A stretch of DNA of 38,264 nucleotides from Planctomycetota bacterium (GTDB lineage: Bacteria > Planctomycetota > Planctomycetia > Planctomycetales > Planctomycetaceae): the NCBI GenBank assembly GCA_027624335.1, contig JAQBWV010000035.1, positions 1-38,264 on the forward strand, given 5' to 3'. Each line of letters starts with the position of its first letter. Position 1 is the first letter of the stretch. A program made the position numbers and the translations under genes. The notes below the pieces were generated by a model. The model did not search any database and was not told the origin of the DNA. It worked only from the letters and a program-made list of their open reading frames with translations. Of this stretch, positions 8,762 through 17,172 are shown one piece after another.

Positions 8762-9760
8762 ATGAAGGCTGCGTTTATTACCGCGACTGGCGAGCCAGGA
8801 GTGATTCAGTACGGCGACCTGCCGACTCCTGAACCCGCAGCCAATGAAGTGCTTGTCAAAATCGGAGCGGTCGCGGTTAACCCGATTGACACGTACATCC
8901 GTGGCGGTGCTATCGCGATGCCGATCGAGTTCCCATACATCGTTGGCTGCGACCTTGCCGGCACGATCGAAACCGTTGGTTCTGCCGTCACTCGGTTCAA
9001 AGTTGGGGACCGAGTCTGGGGCAGCAATCAAAGCCTCTTCGGGCGGAAGGGTACATTCGCTGAGTATGCCGCCGTCGGCGAGGACTGGCTGTACCCAGCT
9101 TCCAATGCGATGTCAGATAACATTGCGGCGGCAGGTGCACTGGTCGGAATCACGGCGCACCTGGGGCTGCACCTGCACGGCGAACTTCAGTCCGGAGAAA
9201 CCGTTTTCGTCAACGGTGGAACCGGTGGAGTCGGAGCGGCGGTTGTTCAATTGGCAAAAGCGGCGGGAGCCAATGTCATCGCGACTGTCGGCAGTACTGA
9301 CAAGAAGTCGTTGTGCGAAAGCTGGGGAGCGGACTGCGTCATCAATTACCACGATGAGAATCTCGACGAACAGATTCGTGAGTTCGTTGAAGCCAACGGC
9401 GGACTGCACGTCTGGTTCGAAACACAGCGTGAGCCGACTCCCGACCGAACGGTTGCTCTGATGTCACCAAGAGGGCGGATCATTTTTATGGCCGGCCGAA
9501 CTGCTCGACCCGAGTTCCCGGTCGGACCGTTTTATGTGAAGGATCTGCGACTGCACGGCTTTGCAATGTTCAACGCGTCTGCTGATGAACAGCGAGCATC
9601 CGCAAACGCCATCAACGAACTGGCGAACAACGGTGGATGGAACCCGCAGATCGGAAAGATCCTCCCATTGTCAGAGGCAGCAACCGCCCATCAGTTGCAG
9701 GAAGACAACACACTGGGCAGCAGCGGGACACTGACGGGGAAGATCGTTCTGCATCCGTAG
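8762..9760 (+). CDS. NADPH:quinone oxidoreductase-like zinc-free MDR enzyme
   Basis: This 332-residue protein belongs to the quinone oxidoreductase branch of the medium-chain dehydrogenase/reductase superfamily. The GroES-like N-terminal domain has VAVNPIDTYIRGG (37-49) and PYIVGCDLAGTIETVG (58-73). The Rossmann domain carries the nucleotide-binding NGGTGGVGAAVVQLAKAAGA (151-170). The catalytic zinc ligands of alcohol dehydrogenases are absent, which fits the QOR group. It probably reduces quinones or enones with NADPH; the substrate cannot be read from the sequence. The start is well placed, 12 bases after the thioredoxin-like gene, suggesting a redox-related pair. Confidence 0.87.
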   Translation: MKAAFITATGEPGVIQYGDLPTPEPAANEVLVKIGAVAVNPIDTYIRGGAIAMPIEFPYIVGCDLAGTIETVGSAVTRFKVGDRVWGSNQSLFGRKGTFAEYAAVGEDWLYPASNAMSDNIAAAGALVGITAHLGLHLHGELQSGETVFVNGGTGGVGAAVVQLAKAAGANVIATVGSTDKKSLCESWGADCVINYHDENLDEQIREFVEANGGLHVWFETQREPTPDRTVALMSPRGRIIFMAGRTARPEFPVGPFYVKDLRLHGFAMFNASADEQRASANAINELANNGGWNPQIGKILPLSEAATAHQLQEDNTLGSSGTLTGKIVLHP

Positions 9761-9816
9761 CGCGTGACGTCTCACCAATCGATGCCGCGATCTTTGTGGC
9801 GCAAGGAGTTCCTGCA

Positions 9817-9834
9817 GGCCGGTGGGAACCGGCC
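9817..9834. repeat. REP-like GC-rich palindrome
   Basis: GGCCGGT (9817-9823) and ACCGGCC (9828-9834) form a perfect 7-base stem with a GGGA loop, in the 290-base gap between the oxidoreductase and the LRR lipoprotein genes. There is no T-run. Isolated GC-rich palindromes in intergenic DNA are typical of REP-type elements; only one copy of this exact stem was noticed here. Nothing else was recognised in the gap. Confidence 0.45.
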
Positions 9835-10050
9835 CTACGAAAATCCGGGAACTTGTTTCTTCCCAGTTTCGAAGCTTCCCACTTGCGTTCGTGCATCGAT
9901 CGAGAGTCGAACCGGAGTGCTGACCCCACTGGACTTGCGCGGGGATTCGTGGATCCTTGCTTTTCCAGATGTTGCGGTTTTCGGAAGCAATTTCGGATAC
10001 GTTTGGACGTTCAGCAAGTGATTCGTGTTCGTGTCTGAAGGCGGTTTCGA

Positions 10051-10554
10051 ATGTACATTCGAGGATGCTGCGTATTACTAATCGCATTCGCTGGCTGTCG
10101 AGGCGCGGTCGATCAGGACATTGATTCCTTGATCACCGCCGGAATAGTCGTACAAAGAAACTCGACCGGAGAAGTCTTTCTGGTCGACACGTCTGGACGT
10201 AGTCTGGACGAACACTTCTGGGAAACACTCAGCAACTTCGAACAACTTGAGCAGTTGTCACTCACCGGAAGCCCGGTAACGGACACGGATCTTGCCAGGG
10301 TAGTTTCGCTGCGAACGCTGCAGTCATTGGATCTTTCATACACTCGCGTTACTCAATCGGGCCTGCATATCCTGTCTCGCATGGAAGACCTGCGGACTCT
10401 CTCTTTGAACGGCGTTCGTCTGAATCATGCCGCGGTTGAGTCACTCAGCCCGTTGACCCGTCTCCGATCACTCAGTCTGATGGACACTGGTTTGAATGCG
10501 ACAGACGGTGCAGCCCTTCAGAAATCGTTGACCGGGTGCCTCGTCGTTCTGTAA
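10051..10554 (+). CDS. Leucine-rich-repeat lipoprotein
   Basis: This 167-residue protein starts with a short lipoprotein signal ending in FAGC (Cys16), so it is predicted to be a membrane-anchored exported protein. From about residue 50 it carries roughly four leucine-rich repeats of the 24-residue type, for example LEQLSLTGSPVTDTDLARV, LQSLDLSYTRVTQSGLHIL, LRTLSLNGVRLNHAAVESL and LRSLSLMDTGLNATDGAAL. Such repeats are common in planctomycete proteins and serve as protein-binding surfaces. The C-terminus LTGCLVVL resembles the capping end of these repeat proteins. Its partner is unknown. It stands alone with non-coding gaps on both sides. Confidence 0.8.
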   Translation: MYIRGCCVLLIAFAGCRGAVDQDIDSLITAGIVVQRNSTGEVFLVDTSGRSLDEHFWETLSNFEQLEQLSLTGSPVTDTDLARVVSLRTLQSLDLSYTRVTQSGLHILSRMEDLRTLSLNGVRLNHAAVESLSPLTRLRSLSLMDTGLNATDGAALQKSLTGCLVVL

Positions 10555-10639
10555 GGCCTGGAAGTTGAAATTTTGGTCAGAAGGTGAAGAGTCTTCATTG
10601 CTGGAAATTATTAGGGTACGATCAACTTACGGGATTTAC

Positions 10640-10666
10640 AGCAGGGTCGTCACAGCGAGCCCTGCT
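10640..10666. promoter_or_regulatory. Inverted repeat upstream of the receiver/zinc-ribbon gene
   Basis: AGCAGGG (10640-10646) and CCCTGCT (10660-10666) form a perfect 7-base inverted repeat with a 13-base spacer, 99 bases before the start of the gene at 10766. It could be an operator or leader hairpin. Nothing else was recognised in 10555-10765. Confidence 0.3.
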
Positions 10667-10765
10667 AAAGGATTCGACGCCCGCAAATCGAATCTGAATC
10701 GTCCGGCGGCTTCGAACCGGTAGACGACTCGAATTCGAATAGTTGCCGAAAAAGGTGTCTAAATA

Positions 10766-11323
10766 ATGCTCGACGAATTCGTAGCTGGAGAGTCGGCGGG
10801 TGCAATAGCACATCGGATCCTCCTCGTGGACAACGACGCCGACCAGGCGGCGGAACTCCGCGAGCTACTTCAGAAGCACGGATTCCAGGTACAGACAGCT
10901 AAGGACGGAGGACAGGCTCATTCATCTTTCCAAATGTACAAGCCCGACTTCGTCATTATGGAGCTGATGCTGCCGGGCGAAACTGGTTTCGAAATCTGTG
11001 ACCGCTTCAAACAACGCAACGCACAGATACCGATCCTGGTACTGACTGAAATCGCTCTGGAAGATTCACGCAAGTTGGCGAAACGAGTAGGAGCTGACGG
11101 CTACATGACGAAGCCGTACACCGCGTCTGCCCTGGTAAGTCAGATTTCGGAAATCTCGCAACAGGTCTGGGAACGAACCCATCTGGGCAAGGATCGGGAC
11201 GAGGGGCGAGTTCGATTCAACTGTCGTTGCGGCAAACGATTTAAAATGAGTGCCAGGCATCGAGGCCGAACTTTGACATGCCCTGACTGCGGAGAGCCAA
11301 TCATCGTTCCGCATCACGATTGA
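10766..11323 (+). CDS. Pseudo-receiver domain protein with C-terminal zinc ribbon
   Basis: Residues 16-132 form a CheY-like receiver: ILLVDNDAD (18-26), VIMELMLPGETGFE (63-76), VLT (92-94) and MTKPY (114-118). The phospho-acceptor aspartate is replaced by Glu66 (MELMLPG in place of the usual LDLMLPG), and one of the two acidic-pocket residues is Asn23, while the conserved Thr94 and Lys116 remain. Glutamate here often mimics the phosphorylated state, so the domain may be permanently on or used as a scaffold. Residues 149-182 form a zinc ribbon with Cys153, Cys155, Cys172 and Cys175, of the short kind scattered through planctomycete proteins. No DNA-binding output domain is present. The neighbouring FHA gene suggests a phosphorylation-linked signalling unit; partners are unknown. 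Confidence 0.85.
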   Translation: MLDEFVAGESAGAIAHRILLVDNDADQAAELRELLQKHGFQVQTAKDGGQAHSSFQMYKPDFVIMELMLPGETGFEICDRFKQRNAQIPILVLTEIALEDSRKLAKRVGADGYMTKPYTASALVSQISEISQQVWERTHLGKDRDEGRVRFNCRCGKRFKMSARHRGRTLTCPDCGEPIIVPHHD

Positions 11324-11410
11324 TGGGACAACGACGTCATGGGGCGTGACTCAGCAATTCAGGACGGCAAAGATCCGAGTGCAAACTACTCGCAACGAAG
11401 GGACATCTGG

Positions 11411-12028
11411 ATGGTGGCCAGGCTGATCATCCTGACTGGAAAACACCAGGGGAAGAAGATCGCTCTGAGAGAAGGCTGTAAGCTCATAGTCGGCCGCGAT
11501 GAAGGTGTCGCTGTGCGGCTTGCAACTTCGGAAGTCAGTCGACGTCACTGTGCCATTCGAGTACGAGACGGCATTACTTCTGTTGAAGACCTGGGAAGTC
11601 GAAACGGAACCCAGATTAATGATTCGTCAATCAGTAAACGGTCCAGGTTGCGACAGGGCGACATCCTTAGAGTCGGGCCGATGCTGTTTGAGTTCGAAGA
11701 CCGCACAGTCGCGGTCGCCGGATCCAAAGCACAAGCAACTTCCGATGCCGATATCGTTATTGTCAAGGAATCGACGGAAGACAGCATCGTCAACTGGCTG
11801 GCAGAAGACGAGCCAGAGGGTGCAGACACGGATACAGTTGTCGGCAAGCCGAAGCCAGCAGGCGTGAGTACGAATGCGGCAACAAATGACTCGTCTGAAA
11901 ACGCTGATACGGACGCGGCACTGGACGAGCCTGACGTCCCTCCTCCGTCCAGGAAGGTGTTCGATTCAATCGCCGAGGAAGCTCAGGATATCATTCGTCG
12001 GCATCTGGATTTGCGGGGCCGCGACTGA
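11411..12028 (+). CDS. FHA-domain protein
   Basis: This protein of about 205 residues has an N-terminal forkhead-associated domain, which binds phosphothreonine peptides. Signature residues are seen: GRD (28-30), SRRH (43-46) and LGSRNGT (61-67). From about residue 100 the chain is acidic and low in complexity, with repeated short Asn-Ala-Asp-Thr-rich stretches, then ends in a short helical tail (FDSIAEEAQDIIRRHLDL). I chose the ATG at 11411 because the FHA fold begins directly there and AAGGGA lies upstream; an ATG at 11339 in frame would add 24 non-conserved residues. It follows the receiver/zinc-ribbon gene closely, so the two are probably co-expressed. Ser/Thr kinases, abundant in planctomycetes, are its likely upstream partners (inference). 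Confidence 0.87.
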   Translation: MVARLIILTGKHQGKKIALREGCKLIVGRDEGVAVRLATSEVSRRHCAIRVRDGITSVEDLGSRNGTQINDSSISKRSRLRQGDILRVGPMLFEFEDRTVAVAGSKAQATSDADIVIVKESTEDSIVNWLAEDEPEGADTDTVVGKPKPAGVSTNAATNDSSENADTDAALDEPDVPPPSRKVFDSIAEEAQDIIRRHLDLRGRD

Positions 12029-12038
12029 GCGGCCTTTT
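12017..12038 (+). terminator. Rho-independent terminator overlapping the FHA stop codon
   Basis: GGCCGC (12017-12022) and GCGGCC (12029-12034) form a perfect 6-base stem followed by TTTT. The loop GACTGA contains the TGA stop of the FHA gene, so coding sequence and terminator overlap. Confidence 0.75.
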
Positions 12039-12240
12039 CTATCAGCGTGAAAGTTGTTAGCTGCGGAGCAATCTGACAAATCGTTTCGATACTGTGAATT
12101 GTCACGTTCAGTTCAGAATAACACGGAACTGTCGCGCGAGTATCCGGCGACCTGGTTCGCGTCACAAGCCTGTCCAGGAAAGGGCTAATCTTTTTCTGGT
12201 GGTCACCAAAGCTCGGTCACCGAACAGACGGGAAAAACTC

Positions 12241-12723
12241 ATGCTTCTGAAAAAGCGAACGATTGCGGGCGGACTGATCATTATTGGCGCGGTCCTGGGA
12301 ACGTTCATGAGCGGTCTGTTGCCGGGATTCGGTTCCGGCAGCGGAACCGGCACACTGGTATCCGGAAGCAGTCCGGCCTTGTTCCAGGAACCTGCGTCCA
12401 ATGAACCGGCGACGTCGCGTGTGGCTTCTTCACAACCCGCTGCGATCGCTGACCTGGTGACACCTGTAGTCGTACTCGAAGTACGAATCGAGAATCACAA
12501 TTATCTTGTGCCGGATCACAGCGCCGCAGGTTATCGCCAGGTAAACCTTGATGAGCTCGTCAAACTGGCACAGTCAACTACCGGCAATGACGATGGTATT
12601 CGAGTCCGCATCGTGCGAACAAAGTCGGCTCGCCTGGTATCATGGTCGACCCTGTACGACGCACTTGAAAAGTCTGGGCTGCCTCGCGATTCCATTCGCA
12701 TGCCGAAAGAACTGGTTAACTGA
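12241..12723 (+). CDS. Membrane-anchored protein of unknown function
   Basis: This 160-residue protein is not recognised. It starts with positively charged MLLKKR, then one hydrophobic segment (about residues 8-28), a Gly/Ser/Pro-rich linker to about residue 75, and a C-terminal soluble domain of some 85 residues with beta-alpha character (VVVLEVRIENHNYLVPD; IRVRIVRTKSARLVSWSTLY). It is therefore probably anchored in the inner membrane with the domain outside the cytoplasm. The layout recalls small periplasmic-domain anchors such as ExbD-like proteins, but no diagnostic residue supports that. I chose the ATG at 12241 because it opens the signal anchor; the frame is open back to 12094. The M14-like/GH105 gene follows 66 bases later. 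Confidence 0.6.
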   Translation: MLLKKRTIAGGLIIIGAVLGTFMSGLLPGFGSGSGTGTLVSGSSPALFQEPASNEPATSRVASSQPAAIADLVTPVVVLEVRIENHNYLVPDHSAAGYRQVNLDELVKLAQSTTGNDDGIRVRIVRTKSARLVSWSTLYDALEKSGLPRDSIRMPKELVN

Positions 12724-12789
12724 CTCGTTGCGTCAGCCAGGCCAGAGATTCCGTTTACGACACGTCTCAGATCATCAAAGGAATCACGG

Positions 12790-14589
12790 ATGGTTCAACG
12801 ATTCACCTTACTGGCGGCGTGTCTGGTTCTTCTGGCGACTCCGGCATCATTGCTTGCAGCTGAAGAGTCGAACGGGCTCCAGGCGGTTCTGAAGCGGCTC
12901 GTCAAGGAGTCGCCGATCAACACGAAAATCGGAGTGACTCGAAACGGCACCGCGATCCCAGCATTTCTGACGCCCGGGATGTTTGACGTCACCAGTAAGC
13001 GAACTCGGATTCTTCTCGTCGCGAATCTGGTTCCTGGATCAACTCTTAGTCAGCAACTTATTTCCGAATGGATGACAATCTGCTCGCGTGACGGTGACGC
13101 CACCAGAGTCAGCTTCGAGCTGGGCATTATTCCGTTTGCAAATCCGGACCGTCTTGAGGACGCGAGTGCAGGTTCAAACGACGATGACTGGACATTTGGA
13201 TTTCATCCGACGGGGACGGCCTACAGCGATTCGAAGAATTCTGAACGGCACTACCTCTGGCGCTGGATTGGCATGCTGGCTCCTGACATCGTCGTTGTCT
13301 TAAGAAGCAAGGATTCCGACACGATCGTGATTCCGGAAGGTTGGAAGGGGCACCGGCTCGGAATCAGCGCGAACTTGGTAATTGGAACCGCTAAGTCTGG
13401 TTCGCTGGCTGACTCACTGACGGTCGGTAAGCCCTCAGACGTTGAGTCAGTGCCCGCTGTTGAATTCCTCACACACGGTCGATCCGCGGTGCTGCCTGTG
13501 TTATCGCAAATGGCTGGCTCGATACGGTCAGAGGCTCGTCAGGAGCTGGTGCGACGCCGGAGTCGCAGCCCCATCGAGGTCGCCAAAGAACTCGCAGAAG
13601 TTTACGGACGCAATCTCAACTCGGTCGCGTATATCCCCGCTTTGGCTTTGCTGGGACGAGTGCGACTGTCGGATCTCACCGGCAACGAGAATCATCTCAA
13701 GGACGTCCTGAAAATCGTCGAACCGTACGTCGGTGGCGACAAGCTGGCGATCGATCAACGCGGCGGAGGCAGCAATCTTTCCGGGCATCTGATTTTTGGC
13801 GAATTGGCGAAGACGACCGAGGACCGCCGGTTCACGAGGCTGGTTCAAGCCGCAGCAGATCTGGGATTCGACGACTCCGGCACGCCTCGCGAGTCGATGC
13901 CGTTCCACAATGAGATGAGCGACGCTGTTTTCATGGGAGCGCCGATTCTCGTTCAGGCCGGTCGATTGACCGGCGATACAAAATACTTCGACATGGCCGA
14001 ACGGCACCTGAAGTTCATGCTGAAGCTGAATCTTCGCAAAGACGGTCTGCACCAGCACTCGCCGCTTGATCCAGAGCACACCGCCTGGGGACGCGGTAAC
14101 GGATTTCCGGCACTGGGTCTGGCTCTGTGTCTGTCTGATCTACCGCACGACAACCCTCATCGATCGGCCATGGTCGACGCTTACAAAACTCACCTGACCG
14201 CAATGATCAAACATCAGGACGAGATGGGAGTGTGGCATCAGATCGTTGACCATCCGGAAAGCTATCGTGAATTCACCGTCACCTGCATGACAACATTTGC
14301 TATCACGCGAGGATTGCGAAATCACTGGCTGGATCGCAGGACTTTCGAGCCCGTCGTGCAGCGAGCCTGGGAATCGATCAAATCCCGGATCGGTCCAGAC
14401 GGACAGCTTGTCGATGTCTGCGCGGGAACCGGGAAGCAGAAATCCCGGCAATCGTATTACGACCGTCCAGCAATTCTCGGGCGCGACGATCGAGGTGGCG
14501 CGATGGCTTTGCTGGTTTCCACCGAGCTGGCTTTTGCAGATCGCGAAGGGTCAATACAACTGCTGGATGCGAGTGCGATTTCCCGGTAG
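12790..14589 (+). CDS. Secreted protein: degenerate M14-like region fused to a GH105-like domain
   Basis: The 599-residue chain has a Sec signal peptide (about 1-23). Residues 72-175 resemble the core of M14-type carboxypeptidase-like proteins (IIPFANPD at 113-120; GFHPTGTAYS...SERHYLWRWI to 160), but the HxxE zinc site expected near residues 79-88 is absent, so this part is probably not a peptidase. Residues 265-585 match the alpha/alpha barrel of GH105/GH88 unsaturated glycuronyl hydrolases: EMSDAVFMGAPIL (375-387), DGLHQHSPLDPEHTAWGRGNGF (418-439 overall), GVWHQIVD (480-487) and YYDRPAILGRDDRGG. Asp378 would be a candidate catalytic residue. Such enzymes remove unsaturated uronic acids from lyase products of pectin-like or algal polysaccharides. 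The substrate is unknown. No polysaccharide lyase lies nearby. Confidence 0.75.
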   Translation: MVQRFTLLAACLVLLATPASLLAAEESNGLQAVLKRLVKESPINTKIGVTRNGTAIPAFLTPGMFDVTSKRTRILLVANLVPGSTLSQQLISEWMTICSRDGDATRVSFELGIIPFANPDRLEDASAGSNDDDWTFGFHPTGTAYSDSKNSERHYLWRWIGMLAPDIVVVLRSKDSDTIVIPEGWKGHRLGISANLVIGTAKSGSLADSLTVGKPSDVESVPAVEFLTHGRSAVLPVLSQMAGSIRSEARQELVRRRSRSPIEVAKELAEVYGRNLNSVAYIPALALLGRVRLSDLTGNENHLKDVLKIVEPYVGGDKLAIDQRGGGSNLSGHLIFGELAKTTEDRRFTRLVQAAADLGFDDSGTPRESMPFHNEMSDAVFMGAPILVQAGRLTGDTKYFDMAERHLKFMLKLNLRKDGLHQHSPLDPEHTAWGRGNGFPALGLALCLSDLPHDNPHRSAMVDAYKTHLTAMIKHQDEMGVWHQIVDHPESYREFTVTCMTTFAITRGLRNHWLDRRTFEPVVQRAWESIKSRIGPDGQLVDVCAGTGKQKSRQSYYDRPAILGRDDRGGAMALLVSTELAFADREGSIQLLDASAISR

Positions 14590-14684
14590 CTTCGCGGGGC
14601 GATCACTGAGACGTCGCCGATGCCTGCTTGTTCGCAGGTCATAGCTGTGTTCGCCGAATCGCTCGCACCTTCGGCTGTCGAGTA

Positions 14685-15632
14685 ATGAAATCGGGAGTAC
14701 GGCCAGTGATTTCAGTCCGGGACTTGCGGATCGACTACGACAACCTGTGCGCCGTCCAGGATCTCACGTTCTCAGTGGCCGAAGGTGAAGTCTTTGGCCT
14801 GATCGGCCCGAATGGCGCCGGGAAAACCAGCACCATGCGAGCGATGGTGGGACTGCTCGCTCCAACCTACGGGTCGATCGAGATCGCAGGCATCAACATT
14901 CACGAGGAACCTCAGGCGGTCGGACAGGTGCTGGGATTCATGCCCGACTTTCCTCCGGTTTACGATGACCTGCTGGTGTGGGAGTTTCTCGACCTCTTCG
15001 CCGCCAGCTACTTCATCCCGAAACCGCGGCGGCGTCCTGAAATCGTTCACCGTCTGGAACAGGTCGGACTGACCGGAAAAACAAATTCGCTTGTCGGCGA
15101 ACTGTCGCGGGGAATGAGGCAGCGTCTGATGCTCGCTAAAACGCTGCTGCCCGAACCGAAAGTACTGCTGCTCGATGAGCCTGCCAGCGGACTGGACCCG
15201 CACGGTCGAGCGCAGATGAAACAGGTGATTCGCGACTTCGCTTCCAATGGCGGCGCGGTGCTGATTTCATCACACATCCTTTCCGAGATGGACGAGTTCT
15301 GCACCTCGATTGGAATCATGCAGCGAGGCGACATGATCGTCTCAGGAAAAGTCGACGAGATCGCTGCGAAGGTCATGAACCAGTCGATGCTCAGAATCGA
15401 ACTCGTCAGCGGCCAGGAGGCCTTTCGGAAAATCATCGCGAGATACCGTGTCGACGCTGAACCCGTGCAGACGGGACGCTGCTATGACGTGCCGTTTAAT
15501 GGCGACGACCGAGCGGCGAGTGAGTTGCTTGCCGAACTGGTCAGCGCCGGAGTTCGCATTTCATCATTCACGAGAAAACGCGAATCGCTCGAAGACGTCT
15601 TCCTGCAGATCGGCGCAAAGGAGCTGTCCTGA
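14685..15632 (+). CDS. ABC transporter ATP-binding subunit (ABC-2 export type)
   Basis: This 315-residue protein is the ATPase of an ABC exporter. It has Walker A GPNGAGKT (41-48), the signature LSRGMRQR (140-147) and Walker B LLLDEP (161-166), followed by SSHILSEMDEFC with the switch histidine. The Q-loop position reads MPDFPPVYDDL, with Asp in place of the usual Gln, seen in some CcmA/NatA-like ATPases. After about residue 230 there is the C-terminal accessory domain typical of drug or lipid exporter ATPases. I chose the ATG at 14685; an in-frame ATG at 14628 adds unconserved residues. Its stop overlaps the permease start by one base (TGATG), so the two form one transporter. The substrate cannot be read. 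Confidence 0.9.
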   Translation: MKSGVRPVISVRDLRIDYDNLCAVQDLTFSVAEGEVFGLIGPNGAGKTSTMRAMVGLLAPTYGSIEIAGINIHEEPQAVGQVLGFMPDFPPVYDDLLVWEFLDLFAASYFIPKPRRRPEIVHRLEQVGLTGKTNSLVGELSRGMRQRLMLAKTLLPEPKVLLLDEPASGLDPHGRAQMKQVIRDFASNGGAVLISSHILSEMDEFCTSIGIMQRGDMIVSGKVDEIAAKVMNQSMLRIELVSGQEAFRKIIARYRVDAEPVQTGRCYDVPFNGDDRAASELLAELVSAGVRISSFTRKRESLEDVFLQIGAKELS

Positions 15633-17128
15633 TGCTCAATCAGATGCTCTTCGACAATCCATTACTCGTTCGTCATGTGCGATCCAGGCTGCGGAGTCCA
15701 CAGCCTGGCTATCTGACAGTCGTCGTCGTGCTGCTGGCTAGCTGTCTGATGTGGGCCGGTTATGCGGCAGACGGACTCGACCAGCCAGTCATCTTCTGCC
15801 TGTTTTTTGGATGCCAGTGTCTGACGTTGCATCTCGCAGGAACGTCTCAGGTGGCTTCTTCCATCAGCGCTTCAAGCGACTCCGGCATTCTTGACTTTCA
15901 TCGAGTGTCGCCGCTTTCTTCTCTGACAACGACGATGGGTTTTGTGCTGGGAGCACCCATTCGCGAATACCTCGTCGCGCTGTTACTGCTGCCTTTTACG
16001 CTGGTTAGCGCCGTTCTGTGTGACGTTGGTATCACCGGATTTCTGACCTCGGGAATCGTCCTTATCTCAACGACGATGCTGTTTCATTCGCTGGCCATCA
16101 CCGCTGGATTGCTGGCGACTCGCGGTAAGACGCGAAACATCAACATGGGTTTGGGCTTTATCGTGGTGACTTCGAGCTTCGCAAGCTTCCAGGTATTCGC
16201 CGGTCTTCCGATTCCTGGACTGTTGACAGCCGGCCCCGCTCTGCTGGAAGCCATCCACGTGAACGGTCCACGAGGGGCGGTGCCACTGACGTTCTTCGGA
16301 ATATCGCTGCCGTTATTTGTGCAGTCGCTGCTGTATCAGATTCCGCTGACAATCTTTCTGTTTGTCGCGGCCGTACGGCGTATGAGATCCGCACAGGCAA
16401 TGCTCTATTCGAAGTCAACGGCCATTGCCTTTCTGGCGTCGATCGCAGCGCTGAATCTCGGCGGGATCATTGGCCACCCGCAACTGCAGGCCGCCTGGCT
16501 GGTACCGATGCTTGCCTACATGGAATTCATCGTAGCTTCGCTGTTGATTCTTGCGATTACACCATCGCAGGGGCTGTATCACAATTGCGTCAGACGTTCG
16601 CGACGAATTGGTATGGCTCGTCCACCTTTGTGGCATGACGACAGTTCCAACCGCGCAGCGGTGTTTGTTATGGCTGGATTGCTTCTGGCGTCCGTTCAGA
16701 TCATCCAGACGCTGGTTCCCGCGATGAAAATCGATGACCGTTTCTGGAGAATTGCTGGGACCGCGACCGCGGTGGTGACATATCTCGGCCTGGCCTCTCA
16801 GTATTTCTTTCTAAAGTTCGGTCGACGAGGCAAGCTGGTTCTGATGATGTTTCTGTTTCTGTTCTGGCTGATGCCGCTGATCTTCGCCGCGTTGGCATCG
16901 CCAGCATTCGGAGCGGATGCGGCAATCGTGATCGCCAGCCTGTCTCCGTTATTCGGCATCGGATCAGGCTCCTGGCTGGCGCTCATTTTCGCAGGATCGA
17001 TGGCTGCTGTGTTCTTCGTATTGCTGCTGTTGGAAGAACGAAACGTCTGGGACAAACTCGGTGGCAGAAAACACGCGTGGGAAGACGACGATTTGACGGA
17101 TCAAGCCAGCAATCCGTTTCTGCAGTAA
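15632..17128 (+). CDS. ABC transporter permease (ABC-2 type, many membrane segments)
   Basis: This 498-residue integral membrane protein has around ten or more hydrophobic segments, starting near residues 29-46 and 50-70 and continuing to about residue 480, with a charged, acidic C-terminal tail in the cytoplasm. It overlaps the stop of the ATPase gene by one base and must be its membrane partner. The first membrane segments are close to the N-terminus, and there is no periplasmic core domain like that of MacB. Size suggests one subunit with a full set of helices, possibly a homodimer. It ends 44 bases before the convergent hpnC gene. The exported substrate is unknown. Confidence 0.82.
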   Translation: MLNQMLFDNPLLVRHVRSRLRSPQPGYLTVVVVLLASCLMWAGYAADGLDQPVIFCLFFGCQCLTLHLAGTSQVASSISASSDSGILDFHRVSPLSSLTTTMGFVLGAPIREYLVALLLLPFTLVSAVLCDVGITGFLTSGIVLISTTMLFHSLAITAGLLATRGKTRNINMGLGFIVVTSSFASFQVFAGLPIPGLLTAGPALLEAIHVNGPRGAVPLTFFGISLPLFVQSLLYQIPLTIFLFVAAVRRMRSAQAMLYSKSTAIAFLASIAALNLGGIIGHPQLQAAWLVPMLAYMEFIVASLLILAITPSQGLYHNCVRRSRRIGMARPPLWHDDSSNRAAVFVMAGLLLASVQIIQTLVPAMKIDDRFWRIAGTATAVVTYLGLASQYFFLKFGRRGKLVLMMFLFLFWLMPLIFAALASPAFGADAAIVIASLSPLFGIGSGSWLALIFAGSMAAVFFVLLLLEERNVWDKLGGRKHAWEDDDLTDQASNPFLQ

Positions 17129-17172
17129 CGTTCCCACGCAACGAAACGGCTTGCCGTGCCCTGCCCGCGGTG

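Noticed and set aside
13528-14079. Minus-strand frame of 183 codons opposite the GH105-like gene
   Set aside because: Antisense shadow with no domain, while the plus-strand frame has clear family motifs.
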